From Elmis aenea (Eukaryota > Arthropoda > Insecta > Coleoptera > Elmidae), in assembly GCA_947652605.1 (NCBI GenBank), contig OX393581.1, positions 51,607,924-51,671,923 of the forward strand: a stretch of 64,000 bases of DNA. The letters are read 5' to 3'. Positions 23,801 to 35,149 of this stretch are shown in pieces. The notes below the pieces were generated by a model, which did not search any database, had not been told where the DNA came from, and saw only the letters and a program-made list of their open reading frames with translations. The first letter of the stretch is position 1. Each line of letters begins with the position of its first letter. Made by a program: the position numbers and the translations under genes.

Positions 23801-25871
23801 CGACGAATGACGACCGGCGAACGACGGAAGACGAACGACGACCGATGAACGACGACCTACGACTGACGAACGACGACCGACGAACGACGACCGTCGAATG
23901 ACGAACGACGACTGACGACCGACGAACGACGGAAGACGAACGACGACCGAAGAACGACGGCCGACGAACGACGACCGACGAACGACGACCGTCGAACGAC
24001 GACCGTCGAACGACGACCGTCGAACGACGACCGTCGAACGACGACCGATGAACAACAGAAGACGAACGACGACCGAAGAACGACGACCGACGATCGAAGA
24101 CTGACGACCGTCGAACGACGACCGTCGAATGATGAACGATGACCGTCGAACGACGACCGCCGAACGACGACCGTTGTTGAAATTTTAAAATGTGAGTAAA
24201 TAAATCATAAAATCGAGAATGCCCTGAAAAAATTGAAATTATGATATAAATAAAAGCTACAGAACAATTTATTGGTCTAATGATAACAAAATTAAGATTG
24301 TTGGAAACATATTTAGAAGATATGTTAGGCGAATTGCGATTATTAACAATTCAAAATCATCAGTAGTTTCAGCAAGAAGGAGCTGGTCCTCACAACGCCC
24401 GCAATGTAAAAGGATATTAATTTAGTTGTACGCTTTTAAAATTTATGACTTGGTACGTTTGGTCCTGTTCATTGGCCTCCGCGATCGCCATGTTTAACGC
24501 CTATGGATTACTTTAACATTGATGTTGTTTATGCAACCCTGACGAAAAAGGTTGAACTTCTTCGCCGTAAAATCAAAAATGCTTTCGACTCTATTTCGAG
24601 ACAAACTATCCTAAAGGCAGTGGACATAACGGTGAGCACTTTAAACAATTTAAATAATTATTTATCTGGTGTTTTAAATTTATTATCATTTCGTTATTTT
24701 ATTAGATCTATAAAATGCTGTGTCACTTTTATTTATATTATAATTTCAATTGTTTTTCAGAACATTCGCGTTTTTATAGATTATTTATACAAATTTTCAA
24801 ATTTCAACAAGTTTTTTGAAAGAAAAAGAGTATGTTGGTTACAAATCTGGAAAGCAAATTTTTTTGTTTGTCTGATGGTGTAAAAATCCAATATGGCGGC
24901 CATAAGAAATAAAAAAGTTGACTATCGCAACTTGAAATCTAGAAGGCTTAGAAAATTGCTGTTGACGTCATCAAAACTAGGACGGTCAAAAACATACAGT
25001 TACCAAGTTTAAATGAAATAGCGTCAATGGTAGGGAAGATAATAATATTTTTCTAAAATCACATTTTTCATTTTTTTTTGTAATAAATCAAAAACGAATC
25101 AAAATATCCAGTATTTCATTTCAGATTCTCAATCGCCATCAAAATGTGTAACTTTTCTCTAATTTAACCAACCTTGTATCTCTTACCGTTTCCAAGATAG
25201 CAATGGTGAGCATCGAAAAAAGCACCACCCTGTATAACGTTATAAAAATAATTTTTATTTGTAACTCTGAAATTATTTTTGGGATCTGTAAATGCAAATT
25301 TAAAAAATAGTACAAAATTACGTTGAGATATTTTATTTTCATTTTAATTTCTAAAACTCAAACAAAATATTACATCTTCTGAAAATAAAAAGAACGCCAT
25401 ATAAAAATTTAATTTATAGAGAATAACGATACAAAATAACTTTTAATGAAACGTTATCGGTTATTATAACGTTACTAAAATATCGTTACGTTATTGTATA
25501 AAAAATTGTAGTTGAATCGTTATTATAACGTTATCGGGTATCGTTACGTTACGTTTTCCATCCCTGTTTTAAAGTTTTAGATTCAAATAACCCTTGAATT
25601 GTAACTTAACAGAGCTTCGTTTGTTTATAAATTGGCAGATGTTATTCTTGTGTAAACTTTCAACATTCAGTCGTTTTAAACTCGATTGAACCATTTGTTT
25701 TTTTAACTGATGGTTTACAAAATTAATTGTTTCGATTTTAGGAGCACCGATTTCGCCCCATATTGGTAGAGGTAAGTCCGAACAATTTTTTTTGCCTTTG
25801 TTTTTTTAATCGTTGTTGATTTAGGTCGTGGACGTGGGATCGCTGCAAATTTAAGAAATAAAATGGCATAA
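17818..25871 (+). CDS. mael: Maelstrom (piRNA pathway, HMG box + MAEL domain)
   Basis: Nuage/nuclear factor needed for piRNA biogenesis and transposon silencing in the germ line. Exons 17818-17943, 18842-19193, 19251-19384, 19441-19537, 19765-19922, 20032-20229, 21801-21953, 22069-22288, 22332-22404, 25742-25771, 25825-25871. HMG box spans exons 1-2 (NAFFYFMMDF, DPHWRRMSPEQKKQYE). The MAEL domain follows with the RNase H-like fold's Glu/His/Cys residues: RYYPAEIAVARFNLRNGV, DDIYHAI, PLGYSYQ, DVYDYCRGIACPFHE, NHCSRSYVV, CDNCCGDLG. The C-terminus is low complexity and RG-rich (GRGRGRG). The exon 8 to 9 junction is odd: the strong GTAAGT donor at 22289 leads out of frame with exons 9-11, whereas a weak GT at 22279 restores it (525 aa). 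Intron 9 contains nested transposons. Confidence 0.92.
18425..18735. repeat. Long imperfect palindrome in mael intron 1, with hammerhead-like arms
   Basis: Arms at about 18425-18590 (read on minus) and 18595-18735 pair imperfectly around AATATGCC. Each arm carries, in the same order, TCAACCCTGAAGATGTC, a short stem-loop and GAAAC (minus strand 18530-18487; plus strand 18640-18676). This order (CTGAAGA, stem-loop, GAAA) resembles the hammerhead-ribozyme core found in Penelope-like retroelement ends. No coding sequence. Confidence 0.5.
20340..21300. repeat. Degenerate minisatellite in mael intron 6
   Basis: About fifteen diverged copies of a unit near 60 bp containing AAACCTACTCCACT, TTCCTCTGTTCATTCCTG and CTTTTGCCAACTC or TTTCGGAACTC. 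Long open frames on either strand here are translations of the repeat and carry no protein signature. The adjoining 21300-21620 continues pyrimidine-rich without clear periodicity. Confidence 0.85.
22658..25240. mobile_element. Nested long-TIR mariner/IS630-type element
   Basis: Inverted arms of roughly 390 bp: 22658-23050 begins TACAGGGTGGTGC and 24850-25240 ends GCACCACCCTGTA, flanked by TA-rich (TATA) sequence. Near the right arm, plus strand 24450-24620 reads WPPRSPCLTPMDYF followed by a degenerate continuation (KKVELLRRKIKNAF), the region around the last catalytic acid of mariner-like transposases. The transposase is otherwise gone. It sits inside the hAT element, so it inserted later. 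Confidence 0.75.
23120..24178. repeat. 14-bp satellite (GAACGACGACCGAC) core of the nested element
   Basis: About 75 copies of a 14-bp unit with interspersed variants (GTC for GAC, GGAAGAC). Because 14 is not a multiple of 3, all frames stay open and yield repetitive Arg/Thr/Asp or Arg/Ser/Val strings; these are not genes. GC content is far above the flanks. Confidence 0.92.
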
Positions 25872-26333
25872 GACTGCAGCCTGGCTGTGATATATTAACA
25901 AATTTGTTGTAGTAGATGTTTAAGACAGATTTTATTTTCGTATCATACCTAATACCAGCGGGAATTTTATACATGTATTGTTCAGTAATTGACAATTTTA
26001 AATGCTATCGTCTTGGTAATTAATTTTTTAACTAATGACTGTATTGTTTGTTATCAGCTATAAGTGATTGAAAAATTTTTAAAGTGTTTTATATTGTTTG
26101 TTTGAATTAGGTTAATAAGTTTTTGTAGTTTTAAATTAGTTCATGTTGACTTGGACACTTCACTTAGTTATGGAGTGTTTTAAGTTGGGCGATATTTTAA
26201 CCGGTTTTGCTGTTGTTAAAGCAAATATGTAATAGTTTTAAAGTGTTAATGAAGTGTTTTTAAAAATTAATTGTAGATAAGTTTGTGGGTGATTGAAGGA
26301 GTTGCTGTCCCTGTTGCCTTTGATCCTTTATGA

Positions 26334-26339
26334 AATAAA
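26334..26339 (+). terminator. Likely polyadenylation signal of mael
   Basis: AATAAA follows the mael stop by about 460 bp, with a T-rich tract just downstream (26357-26378). Confidence 0.5.
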
Positions 26340-26394
26340 TTCATTGAAGTGAAATTGTTTTTATTTTATTTTTTTAACTTAATCCACAATCATT

Positions 26395-27600
26395 GTTTAA
26401 TCATTCCACTGTGGAGGGAGCTGTATGTTCAAATCAACAATGTTGCATGGCGTACTTTGAGGGAATATTAAAACTTTTACACTGAACCAAGATAGCTAAG
26501 GGTAGTGACGTAGAGGTCTTTAGGTTGTTAACTGTTAAGTAGTTTATAACCTAATATTTTCGTGTTGATACTTTTACTGAATACTGAATAAAAAATTAGT
26601 GTTGATTTGTGTATGTTCTACGTTAAAGTAATTTATATATTTATATAATATTAAATTTATGAATAAAACATTACAATCGCACAAAAAAAGGTTATTTAAA
26701 TTATGTACAGAATTATGCAAGTACGTTTCCACCGCTAACAGAATACGCCGTCATCTGTCAGTGACGGAATGTCACGTAGTTTCTAACCTATATTTTTGAA
26801 AAATACTGAAAAATTAAATTGTTTTTAATTCGATCGCACAAAAAATGTAATATGCACCTCGGCCAAAACGTACTTTTTCGTCCTTGCCTGTTTGCTGGTT
26901 TCGACTACGTCTCAGCCAGCAAACCAGACGCGGCCGAAAAAGTTACACATCTATGAGTTACACGTTTTGGCGTTGATATGGCGTTGATACATAAATAACT
27001 ATTTTGTTTTACAAGCATAAAGAAGTTATTTATTTTATTCTATACTATAAAGGAATACATCTAACCACTTGCAAATAAAAAGTTCGTTAAAAAGCTGATA
27101 TGGATAAAACTCTGCACTTTTTTGTTTTTTAAATTTTCCTGAACAATTTAAAATTACCTTTAATTATAGGTAAACCTAGAAAGTTATGAGAAATTGCTGA
27201 TATTTGGAATAGGTCGATGGGCTTAAGATCTAAAAAAAAACGTTTAAAAACATAAGCATAATTTTAATAATTTAATAACTTACTTAAAAATCCGGTCTCT
27301 TAAAAACTATCGAATCCGCACTACATTTTGTTAGTACATAACAATCCGTCCTCAAAAATCCAGGCCCTGCAGTAAATTAGTGACCCATAATATTCTGTGT
27401 ATCTGCTACTGTATTTTCACACTTTTTTCCCTCAAAGATGCAGCTACCACGTCTACAATCTTGCGAATAAAAGAAAATTTTTCATATAAACTGACCTTTC
27501 CATACATAGGATCCCAAAATTGACTTCCTATCATGTAGCCTCTTCCTATTAAAAGACAGCTTGGGAGTTTCTTAAAAAGGATTAAGACATTAATAGGGTA
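26395..27600. other. Intergenic, AT-rich; one hairpin
   Basis: No gene recognised. At 26872-26943 ACTTTTTCG and CGAAAAAGT bracket GTTTGCTGG / CCAGCAAAC, an imperfect palindrome of about 72 bp that is GC-rich compared with its surroundings and may be a small foldback element. Confidence 0.5.
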
Positions 27601-28490
27601 GCAAAGCCTTCTTTTGAATACCAGAAAATTAATTTTAGGCTTTAAAACTAGAAATTGTTTACATTTTTCTACTATTTTGAGTATTAAACTCTTCTGGACG
27701 ATTTAAAATATTTCTCTATTCATTTGAATAATTAAAAAAAATGTAGGCTTTTAAACTAAGTCGTAATTTTCTATGACTTTTAAACTCTACTGAGCGATTT
27801 AAAATTCTTTTTATTCGTGTTGAATACAAAAAATAATAATTTTAAGCTTCAGAATCAAGAGTTGTACACTTTTTTTGACTTTTAAACACTCCTGAGCAAT
27901 TTAAAATTCTCCCTGTTCGTGTTGAATACAAAAAATAAAATTTTAGGCTTTAGAACCAAGAGTTGGGGCTTTTAAAAACTCCTGAGCGATTTAAAATTCC
28001 TTCCATGTTGAATACAAAAAATAATAATTTTAGGCTTTAGAACCGGGAGTTGTACACTTTTTGGACTTTTAAACACTCCTGAGCGATTAAAAACTCACTC
28101 TGTTCGTGTTGAATACAAAAAATAATAATTTTAGGCTTTAGAACCAAGAGTTGAAACTTTTAAACACTCTTGAGCGATTTAAAATTCTTTCTTTTCGTGT
28201 TGAATACAAAAAATAATAATTTTAGGCTTTAGAACCAAATATTGAAACTTTTAAACACTCCTGAGCGATTTAAAATTCTGTCTTTTCGTGTTGAATACAA
28301 AAAATAATAATTTCAGGCTTTAGAACCGAGAGTTGTACACTTTTTGGACTTCTAAACACTCCTGAGCGATTTAAAATTCTCTCTGTTTGTGTTGAATACA
28401 AAAAATAATAATTTTAGCCTTTAGAATCAAGAGTTGTACACTTTTTTGGACTTGTAAACTCTCCTGAGAAATTTTAAATACACTCTATTT
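27600..28490. repeat. Tandem repeat block upstream of GTPase gene A
   Basis: Seven to eight copies of a 100-125 bp unit containing GTTGAATACAAAAAATAATA, TTTTAGGCTTTAGAACC, AGAGTTGTACACTTTTTGG and ACACTCCTGAGCGATTTAAA. One or two copies of the same unit lie upstream of gene E (about 53905-54110) and a remnant upstream of unit F (about 61505), so it belongs to the ancestral array unit and was expanded only here. Confidence 0.85.
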
Positions 28491-29532
28491 ATTTCAAGTA
28501 CATGAAAAATAATTTGAAACCTATAATCAAGAGTTGTATTAATTGTTATACACTTTTCTTCGATTTAAGCTCTCCTGGGCGATTTAAGATATTCTTTAAT
28601 TACTTTGAACCAAAGAAAAAATTCAGGTTTTAAACTAGGTAATAGTTGCTTTAATTTTTCTACACTTGTTTTTGCCTTGCAAACCTTTGCTTTGGAACGA
28701 ATTAAAATTATCTTGACTTATTAATTAAAACTAATGTTTTAATAATTTTAATGTTGCTCCAAAGTTACAAACGAATTTAAATGATTAAAATTCTTTCAGC
28801 ATTATTGCCATTTGCGAATCATTGTTTTAAAATAATATCAGAAGTAAACAATAAAAAAATACGTAAATAGTCTCTGAACTAATGGTCTATAAAAATCACC
28901 AAACGACAAAAATTATTAAAAAGTAACTAATGATGAAAATAATCTTCAAAAACATAAGAATAATATTAAATAAATTAAACAGTTGACTTCAGAATTATGT
29001 TTCCATTTTATTTTATTATTTTTAATGGCATCCTAAATTTTTATTATAATTTAGGTAAGGAATAAATTTAGGAATGAAAATATTACGCAAAAAGCAAACA
29101 ATGATATAGGATATTTAAAAATAATTTCAGCTTATTTTACAATAGAAAGGTGCAGTTGTCAATTTAAATTTAAAAAAAAAATGATGCTAAAGTTTTTAAA
29201 GAAATGTCTTTGGACCTTCTAAATATTTTGTAACACCCTGTATTGTTGTATAAATCCTGAAAATATATTTTGAAATAAAAATCGCTCTAAGAAGCACATA
29301 ATCTTTACTTTAGTTATCTGGATATTACATAAATGCGTAAATAATTAATAAGTTTAATTGAAAATCACATTTATTTTTATAATCTTCTATTTTATTTACC
29401 ATTTTCATCAATGTAACAAAATTACTTCATAAAATTATCAGACACTCTTCGACTATATCAGAAAAATTACGGAAAATCGAAATTAAATTCTAATCACTTT
29501 TAAACTTCAGATTAAATAATTCCAGTTTTACC

Positions 29533-29598
29533 TATCTTATCTCGTGATAATTGCAATTACTCTCTGTATATTTTGCGCACCGAAGCTGTTTGTACTGG
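29533..29598 (+). promoter_or_regulatory. Promoter and noncoding first exon of gene A
   Basis: TATCTTATCTCGTGATAA (two GATA sites in inverted orientation) lies about 50 bp before the conserved exon end TACTGG|GTAAGT (donor at 29599). TGTATAT lies between. The same block is kept at 56224-56288 and 62472-62536. The matching acceptor is TTCTTCTAG at 31342, 18 bp before the ATG of gene A, giving a 1.74-kb 5'UTR intron. Transcription start is not determined. Confidence 0.55.
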
Positions 29599-30230
29599 GT
29601 AAGTCTCCTTTGTTTTATTTATTCAAAGCCCACAAAAAAGGGCTTTTAAATTTTCAAACTCTTTTAAAACATTGATAAGTTAATTCAGCATAAAAAAAGA
29701 AACATTTTGTTTATTATAATCTTTCATTCGTTAGGTTTAGGAAAATGACTAACATGATAAGGCAATTTAAAGTTTAAAGTAAAATAAAATTCACTGTTCT
29801 GAGTCTCTTTCTTTACTAAAGCTAAAATGTTATTTTACGTGTTATGTTACTTAAACATTTCAGATGTTATTTAAGTCGAAAAATAAACCAATAGCGTGGT
29901 ATCACAACATTTTGCAATTATTTGATGGATACATTCAAAATAGTTGGGAAAAATAATTTTCTTTGTTACTAGTATTGTTATGAATTATTGCAAACTTTTA
30001 CAGTTACAAAGTATTAAAAATAGAGGACGTTGAAGCCAGTAAGGGCATTTGGTAAGAAAGTAAAAGATATTACTTGCTTCATTTCATGATTATTTGGCAT
30101 TATGATTATGAGTATAATACAAAACGCCGATAACAAAAGTTTATTAAATAAATTCTTGAATGTCTAATCATATACAATCATTTAATTTTTATAAACAAGT
30201 TTGATAATAGTATGAATCATCCATATAAAA

Positions 30231-30330
30231 TACAGTGGAACCTCTGTATTCGTCTATAATCCGTTTTCAAGGGACGAACAAATACTGAATCAAACGAATA
30301 CAGAATAAGTTATTTCCATTAAAATTAACT
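30231..30330. mobile_element. Pogo-like terminal-repeat remnant in the 5'UTR intron
   Basis: ACAGTGGAACCTCTGTATTCG and the partly inverted GGACGAACAAATACTGA are like pogo/Tigger-type ends. The same remnant is at about 37170, 43945, 56935 and 63175, so it predates the array duplications. Confidence 0.4.
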
Positions 30331-30456
30331 AAAATTGAAAAAATTCGTTACCAGCCCCGAATCTTATAGATAACTAAATAAAAATTTATACAGATCTTTA
30401 CATTTACTGGAGCAATGCTGGCAGAAAAGAAGGAAGAGGTAAGAAACTATTGTTTG

Positions 30457-30797
30457 GAAGGTTTTCATATAAACAATATGATGCCAGGATATATGAGTAA
30501 ATATCTGATATACAACAAAGAACAGCATGATTATGAAACAAGACAAAGAGAACATTTTAGACTGCCTAAATGTAAAAAAAGTAGTACACAGAACTCGCTC
30601 TATTACAAAGGGCTAAAATTATTTAATCAATTACCAAACGAATTAAAATATTCTGTTAATCTGCATGCGTTTAAAGAAGGTTGTAAGACCCATGTAAAAC
30701 TGCAATTTTAATTTAAAGTACTAGTTGTAAAGATTGATGTATAAATAGTTTCTTTTATAACTAAATAAAGCCTATTATTATTATTATTATTATTAAA
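30457..30797 (+). mobile_element. 5'-truncated LINE fragment ending in (TTA)n
   Basis: The plus strand encodes the last ~85 residues of a non-LTR retrotransposon ORF2 (HDYETRQREHFRLPKCKKSS, TQNSLYYKGLKLFNQLP) and a stop at 30711, followed by a short 3'UTR and a TTA/ATT simple-repeat tail at 30775-30797. The equivalent positions in units E and F lack it, so it is specific to unit A. Confidence 0.8.
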
Positions 30798-31360
30798 ACA
30801 TCAGGTAACTCAGTATCCGGTGGTCGATGTCTTTTTTGTCCCTTTGCCGACGATTCACTAGCTCTGCTTCTTTTCTTTAACAGTTCTTTAGGTCTGATTC
30901 GGGGCTGGTTTGCTAGATCAATTAGGTGCTTTAACACAGCCGCACTTCAGAGGCCACCTTTGGACGCCATGCTAAGCCCCCGATGTTTACTAACAGATTT
31001 TCGGTTTCCATTTGAATCCCCCTCGTACATCATTCCATCTTTACGTTTAGATCTTTTCCATTTCTATTTCCATTGTAAAGACTGAATGAATTTAAAATAG
31101 TGAACTGTTAGTGGTGGATAAATGTTATCCTGAAGAGCGAATTTGCCTACACTTGCAGTATTATAACATTACCAGAAATAAACAAGAAAATTTAAATTCA
31201 TTGCTTGCTGTAGCTGTTACAAACATTTGTAACCAATAAAAACCGCAATAAATTGTGTATCATTGATATGCAAACAAAAAATATTTAGTTATCCGATAGT
31301 TCCTTCAAATTTTTTAAAGACTATTTTAAAATTTTCTTCTAGTATAACGAAGCTCAAAAC

Positions 31361-34167
31361 ATGGATAGTGGAGAAGAGAAAGATGAATACCATAGCGACA
31401 GTAGTAGTAGCAGCAGCAGCAACAGTCGTTCTTTTGTAAAATTGAACCATAACTCGACGCCACAGTCAACTCCCCCGCAACAAGGCTTTACAGATAATTA
31501 TCCGAAAATTGCATCAACCAGCAGCCCCGCCACTAACAATAATCAACCAAGTTCGGCAAATGCCGCCGCGGATATAGATAAAGATGAGCATTTAGAAGAA
31601 ATTAACATTTTACTTCTTGGAGAGACAGGAGTGGGAAAATCGACGTTCATAAACGCGTTCCTCAATTATTTATCGTTCGATTCCTTATCTGAGGCAGAAA
31701 AACAGGATTTAAATTATCTAATACCGGCAAAATTTTCTGTTGCCAATGACGATTATGACGATCAGTGCGTTATTACCATTGGCGAACATGATAATGAATG
31801 TTCAAAAACGGGACAGTCCGCAACGCAGAAAGCGAAAAGCTATGTCTTCTACGTTAGCAACTATCGCATTCGACTGATCGATACTCCAGGTATCGCGGAT
31901 ACAAGAGGAATTGACAAAGACAATGAAAACTTCGACAACATGCTCAGCTACATTGCAGAATTCAAAGAACTACACGCTATTTGCGTGCTAATGAAACCTA
32001 ATAACGCCCGCCTGACGGTTTTGTTTGAGTACTGCATCAAGCAGCTTCTGTCCAGATTGCAGAAAAGTGCAAGCAATAACATGATTTTCCTTTTTACCAA
32101 TTCCAGAAGCACTTTCTATCGTCCTGGCGACACTTTGCCGGCGTTGAAAGAGATTTTGGATGAAATTAAATCTAAACCACCACATGTTGATATTAAATTT
32201 AAGAAAGAAAACGTTTTCTGTATGGACAATGAGGCTTTCCGTTTTCTAGCTGCTTTGAAACATGACGTTCACTTTAATGATTACGAAAAAGAAGATTTCT
32301 CCAGGAGTTGGGAACGTTCATCAAACGAATGCTGGAGGTAAATCACGAATAGAGTGTGTACCGCTATATTTTCTCATTGTTGGGGATTTTAATAACTAAA
32401 AGATTTGCAAAGAGCCCAAAATTCTACACACTCATGTCCAATTAACGTTTTCAAGCTTGAAAAAGTGAGAAAATATAGTGAAATATCACAATATTCTCAA
32501 AAGAACTTGACCGCCAGAAGGGACGAGAATAACATTTTTGTTATCTTTTTTAATTGGTGAGATCCTCATGGTGTTTAAATGACTTTGTATTAACTGTACA
32601 TAATGTGTTTCATGATATTTTATTTTTAGATACTTTTAAGTCCTTATTATTGGTTTCAGAATGTTGAAATATGTTGTGGGGGTTGAAGAAGATTTGGGCT
32701 TAAAGCCTCATAAAATCCAGGACACTGTGTCAGTCAACGAAGCAAGACGACTTATAATTCGTTTATCCCAACCATTGGCAGATGTTGCAAAATTAATCCA
32801 GGATAACATAACAATTTTGCAAAGACACCAAGACACAGTAAAGAGCAATGAAAACAATTTGGAAGAGCTTAAGAAAAATCTCTATATACCAGTAGTGAAT
32901 GTTCGTTCTGAGCAACTTCCACAACCAAGAACTGTTTGCACTGCTGCTGGATGCATTGAAACTCATGAGGTGCGTGCTTTTATTTTTGCCAGCCTTATTT
33001 TAGACACCCTGCGTACCGGTTGTAGCAGTAAGAAGTTAGAGTAAAATCAAAACGAGATAATTATCATCATTATTTCATACGCATAAAGCGTTCTGTTATA
33101 TTCAAACTTCCTTAATAATAATTTAAAAAAAAAACCACATGGGCCAGGTCTAAATGTAATAATAGATTTGTGTATGCTTTTAGGTTAACGGTGTTCAATT
33201 TATCCACTACAAGCAACTTTGCCATAATCCCTGTTACTTAGACAACGTTCCCAAGGAAATTATCGGATCCCCAGAATTGATAGAATGCTATGCCATGGGA
33301 GGAACTCAAAACTGTCAGGAATGCGGTTGCAGTTATCTAGTTCACATGCATATTTATTACATTACATCAACATACACCGATAAAATAGTGAACAAAAACG
33401 TACAAAGCCAAATCGATACGGAGAGAGATGCGACGAATCTGGTGAAAATACAAGTTAAGGAGCTGGAAAATAGAAAACAGGAATATGAGCTTGAAGAGAA
33501 AACGATTACCAAAGTAACGGCTAAATTTGCCCATTTTTTACAAAACAACGCTATCACAGTTTACAACGACGCCTATGAAGGATACTTAAAATATTTAATT
33601 GACCGGTAAGTTTTCTTTACAAAAAATGTATCAGTAAACTTTGTTTAATAACTTTCTCTATAGTATAAATAAGTTCAATAATAAATCAGTCTTCTTTTTC
33701 GACGGATTTCTTAGAGAAATCCTGTTTCAACACTTGTTTATCATCAGTTGCACAACTTTTTGGCTCTCCTTCGAAAAACTCAAAAATGTTAATCGAAATT
33801 TGCTCAAACTTATTGAAATTTTCCATTTGCTTTTAGGGAAGAATCATTTGGAAATAACTCGGACTTCTCCAGAATTAAACACCACAAACGCCTTCTAGCC
33901 GAATATCAAGAAGAAAAGCGCATTCTGAACGACGCTCTTACCCAAGCTCGAAGTGCTGATGCCAATATTGCTTCTACTGTCACAGCCGAAGACATACAAC
34001 AAGCAGTCAAAGACTTGTACTCCCTCAAGCACACTGGAGCAAAAATCAGCGAGCTCTATGACAAACAGGCACAAGCTAGAAAACACGAAATGGCCCATGA
34101 ACAAGAATACGTCCATAGAAAAACGTACTACAAAAATTATCTGAAGTTTATAAAGATCTTCAAATGA
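31361..34167 (+). CDS. AIG1/IRG-like P-loop GTPase paralog A
   Basis: Exons 31361-32337, 32660-32969, 33184-33605, 33837-34167 (phases 2,0,2), 679 aa. Residues 1-80 are polar low complexity with a Ser run. The G domain has G1 GETGVGKST (87-95), a G2 candidate near SAT (153-155), G3 DTPG (174-177) and FTNSR (245-249) where NKxD would stand, followed by RPGDTLPAL. Residues 327-415 are helical; an invariant cluster follows (C419, C424, C442, H443, C446, C464, C473, C476, C478, H483, H485), probably zinc-binding; then coiled coil (from about 500) and an Ala/Gln/Lys-rich C-terminus. I recognise this as a family of uncharacterised invertebrate and fungal GTPases but cannot name it. Body almost identical to gene B. 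Soluble; no signal peptide or membrane segment. Role unknown. Confidence 0.9.
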
Positions 34168-34794
34168 TTATAGTTAATTAATTAACGTGTTATGATTTAT
34201 TTTTGGTGTTGGTTTTATCAAATATTTTAATATACTTTTGTGAAACAGTTCATTGTTTTTTAATTACAAACTATAAGCACAATAACTTAATTTTGGTTAA
34301 AAGGCCGAGAACCGATTCAAAATGTTTTTCTTTCACCTCTTCAGGTAAATCAGAAAAGACTAATGACTGGTCCTTCTCTTACATTCGTTCATCCTTTAAT
34401 TGACATCTTTCATCACGTTTTGCCACCTCCTATTCACATTTATCATAGATTTCACAAATTTGTTGATAAACATCAGTCGGACGAACTCTTTCTACATTGA
34501 AAAATCTGATCGCCGACGGCATACGTGGTTCTACCCAGAAGGTGCCGGAATTGAAACGTCCAGCTCAAGAGGAATGTAGCACAGAACTCCAGCCTCCAGT
34601 ATCACTTATGAATCCATCTAGAGCTTTTGTTGCTGTGGAAGGCAGCATTTGTTGGCATTGTGCCATTTTGTCATGTATTTTTTTTGGTGTTTCGTGATTG
34701 CCGACATAACTGACCAAATAGTCTGTGTTAAATTTTGTTTTAAACTCGAAAAGACAGCAGCGGACACACACCAAATTCCTTTTCAAATGTCATT

Positions 34795-34932
34795 TTAAAG
34801 CATTTTAAAATAGAAATTTAAATTTTTATCTTTTGTTTTTATTTTTGTCAAAACAGTTTCGTTTCGCGACACAATAAAAATTTAACGCGATCCAATTTTG
34901 GGTCGCGATCCATAGTTTGAGAAACGCTGTGC
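34795..34932. mobile_element. hAT-terminus-like remnant in the 3' flank of A
   Basis: GGGTCGCGATCCATAGTTTG next to AGAAACGCTG is the inverse of a widespread hAT-type subterminal pattern (TCTCAAACT...GGTCGCGACC). The same stretch is at 41316-41455 after gene B and is absent from the 3' flank of D, so it entered the A/B lineage before B arose. Confidence 0.45.
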
Positions 34933-35149
34933 TACAGGGTCATCTAAAGTTTCATCAGTACCTGTCCCATTGAAAAACGTTTTGTTTTTAAGATTCGACG
35001 GATAGAAAACTCCGCACTTCCACCTAATTTTCGAACAGTTTTTTACCATCTTCTAATGATTTTTCAAATTCAGTATATTTTATGTTAAAGTACGTGTTAC
35101 AATGATTTTATAAGTAAAAAAGCTGATTCGAATGTCATGTCTTTGAAGT

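Larger units (their letters stand above)
22509..25566. mobile_element. hAT-type DNA transposon (non-autonomous) in mael intron 9
   Basis: Termini CAGGGATGGAATAACG and CGTTTTCCATCCCTG are inverted, and the element is flanked by perfect 8-bp direct repeats TTTTAAAG at 22501-22508 and 25567-25574, the hallmark of hAT. Subterminal sequence is rich in ATAACGTTAT. About 2.6 kb of its interior is a second, nested element; no hAT transposase is visible. Confidence 0.88.

Noticed and set aside
23178..24055. Open frames of over 200 codons on both strands in the satellite
   Set aside because: They are translations of a 14-bp repeat, in which every frame stays open; no protein signature.
31988..32185. 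Minus-strand frame repeated in all five GTPase genes
   Set aside because: Antisense shadow of the G-domain exon; it is conserved only because the sense strand is.
33641..33898. Frame MFNNFLYSINKF... in genes A and B
   Set aside because: Spans intron 3 into exon 4 in the wrong frame; conserved because the A/B unit is a recent duplicate.
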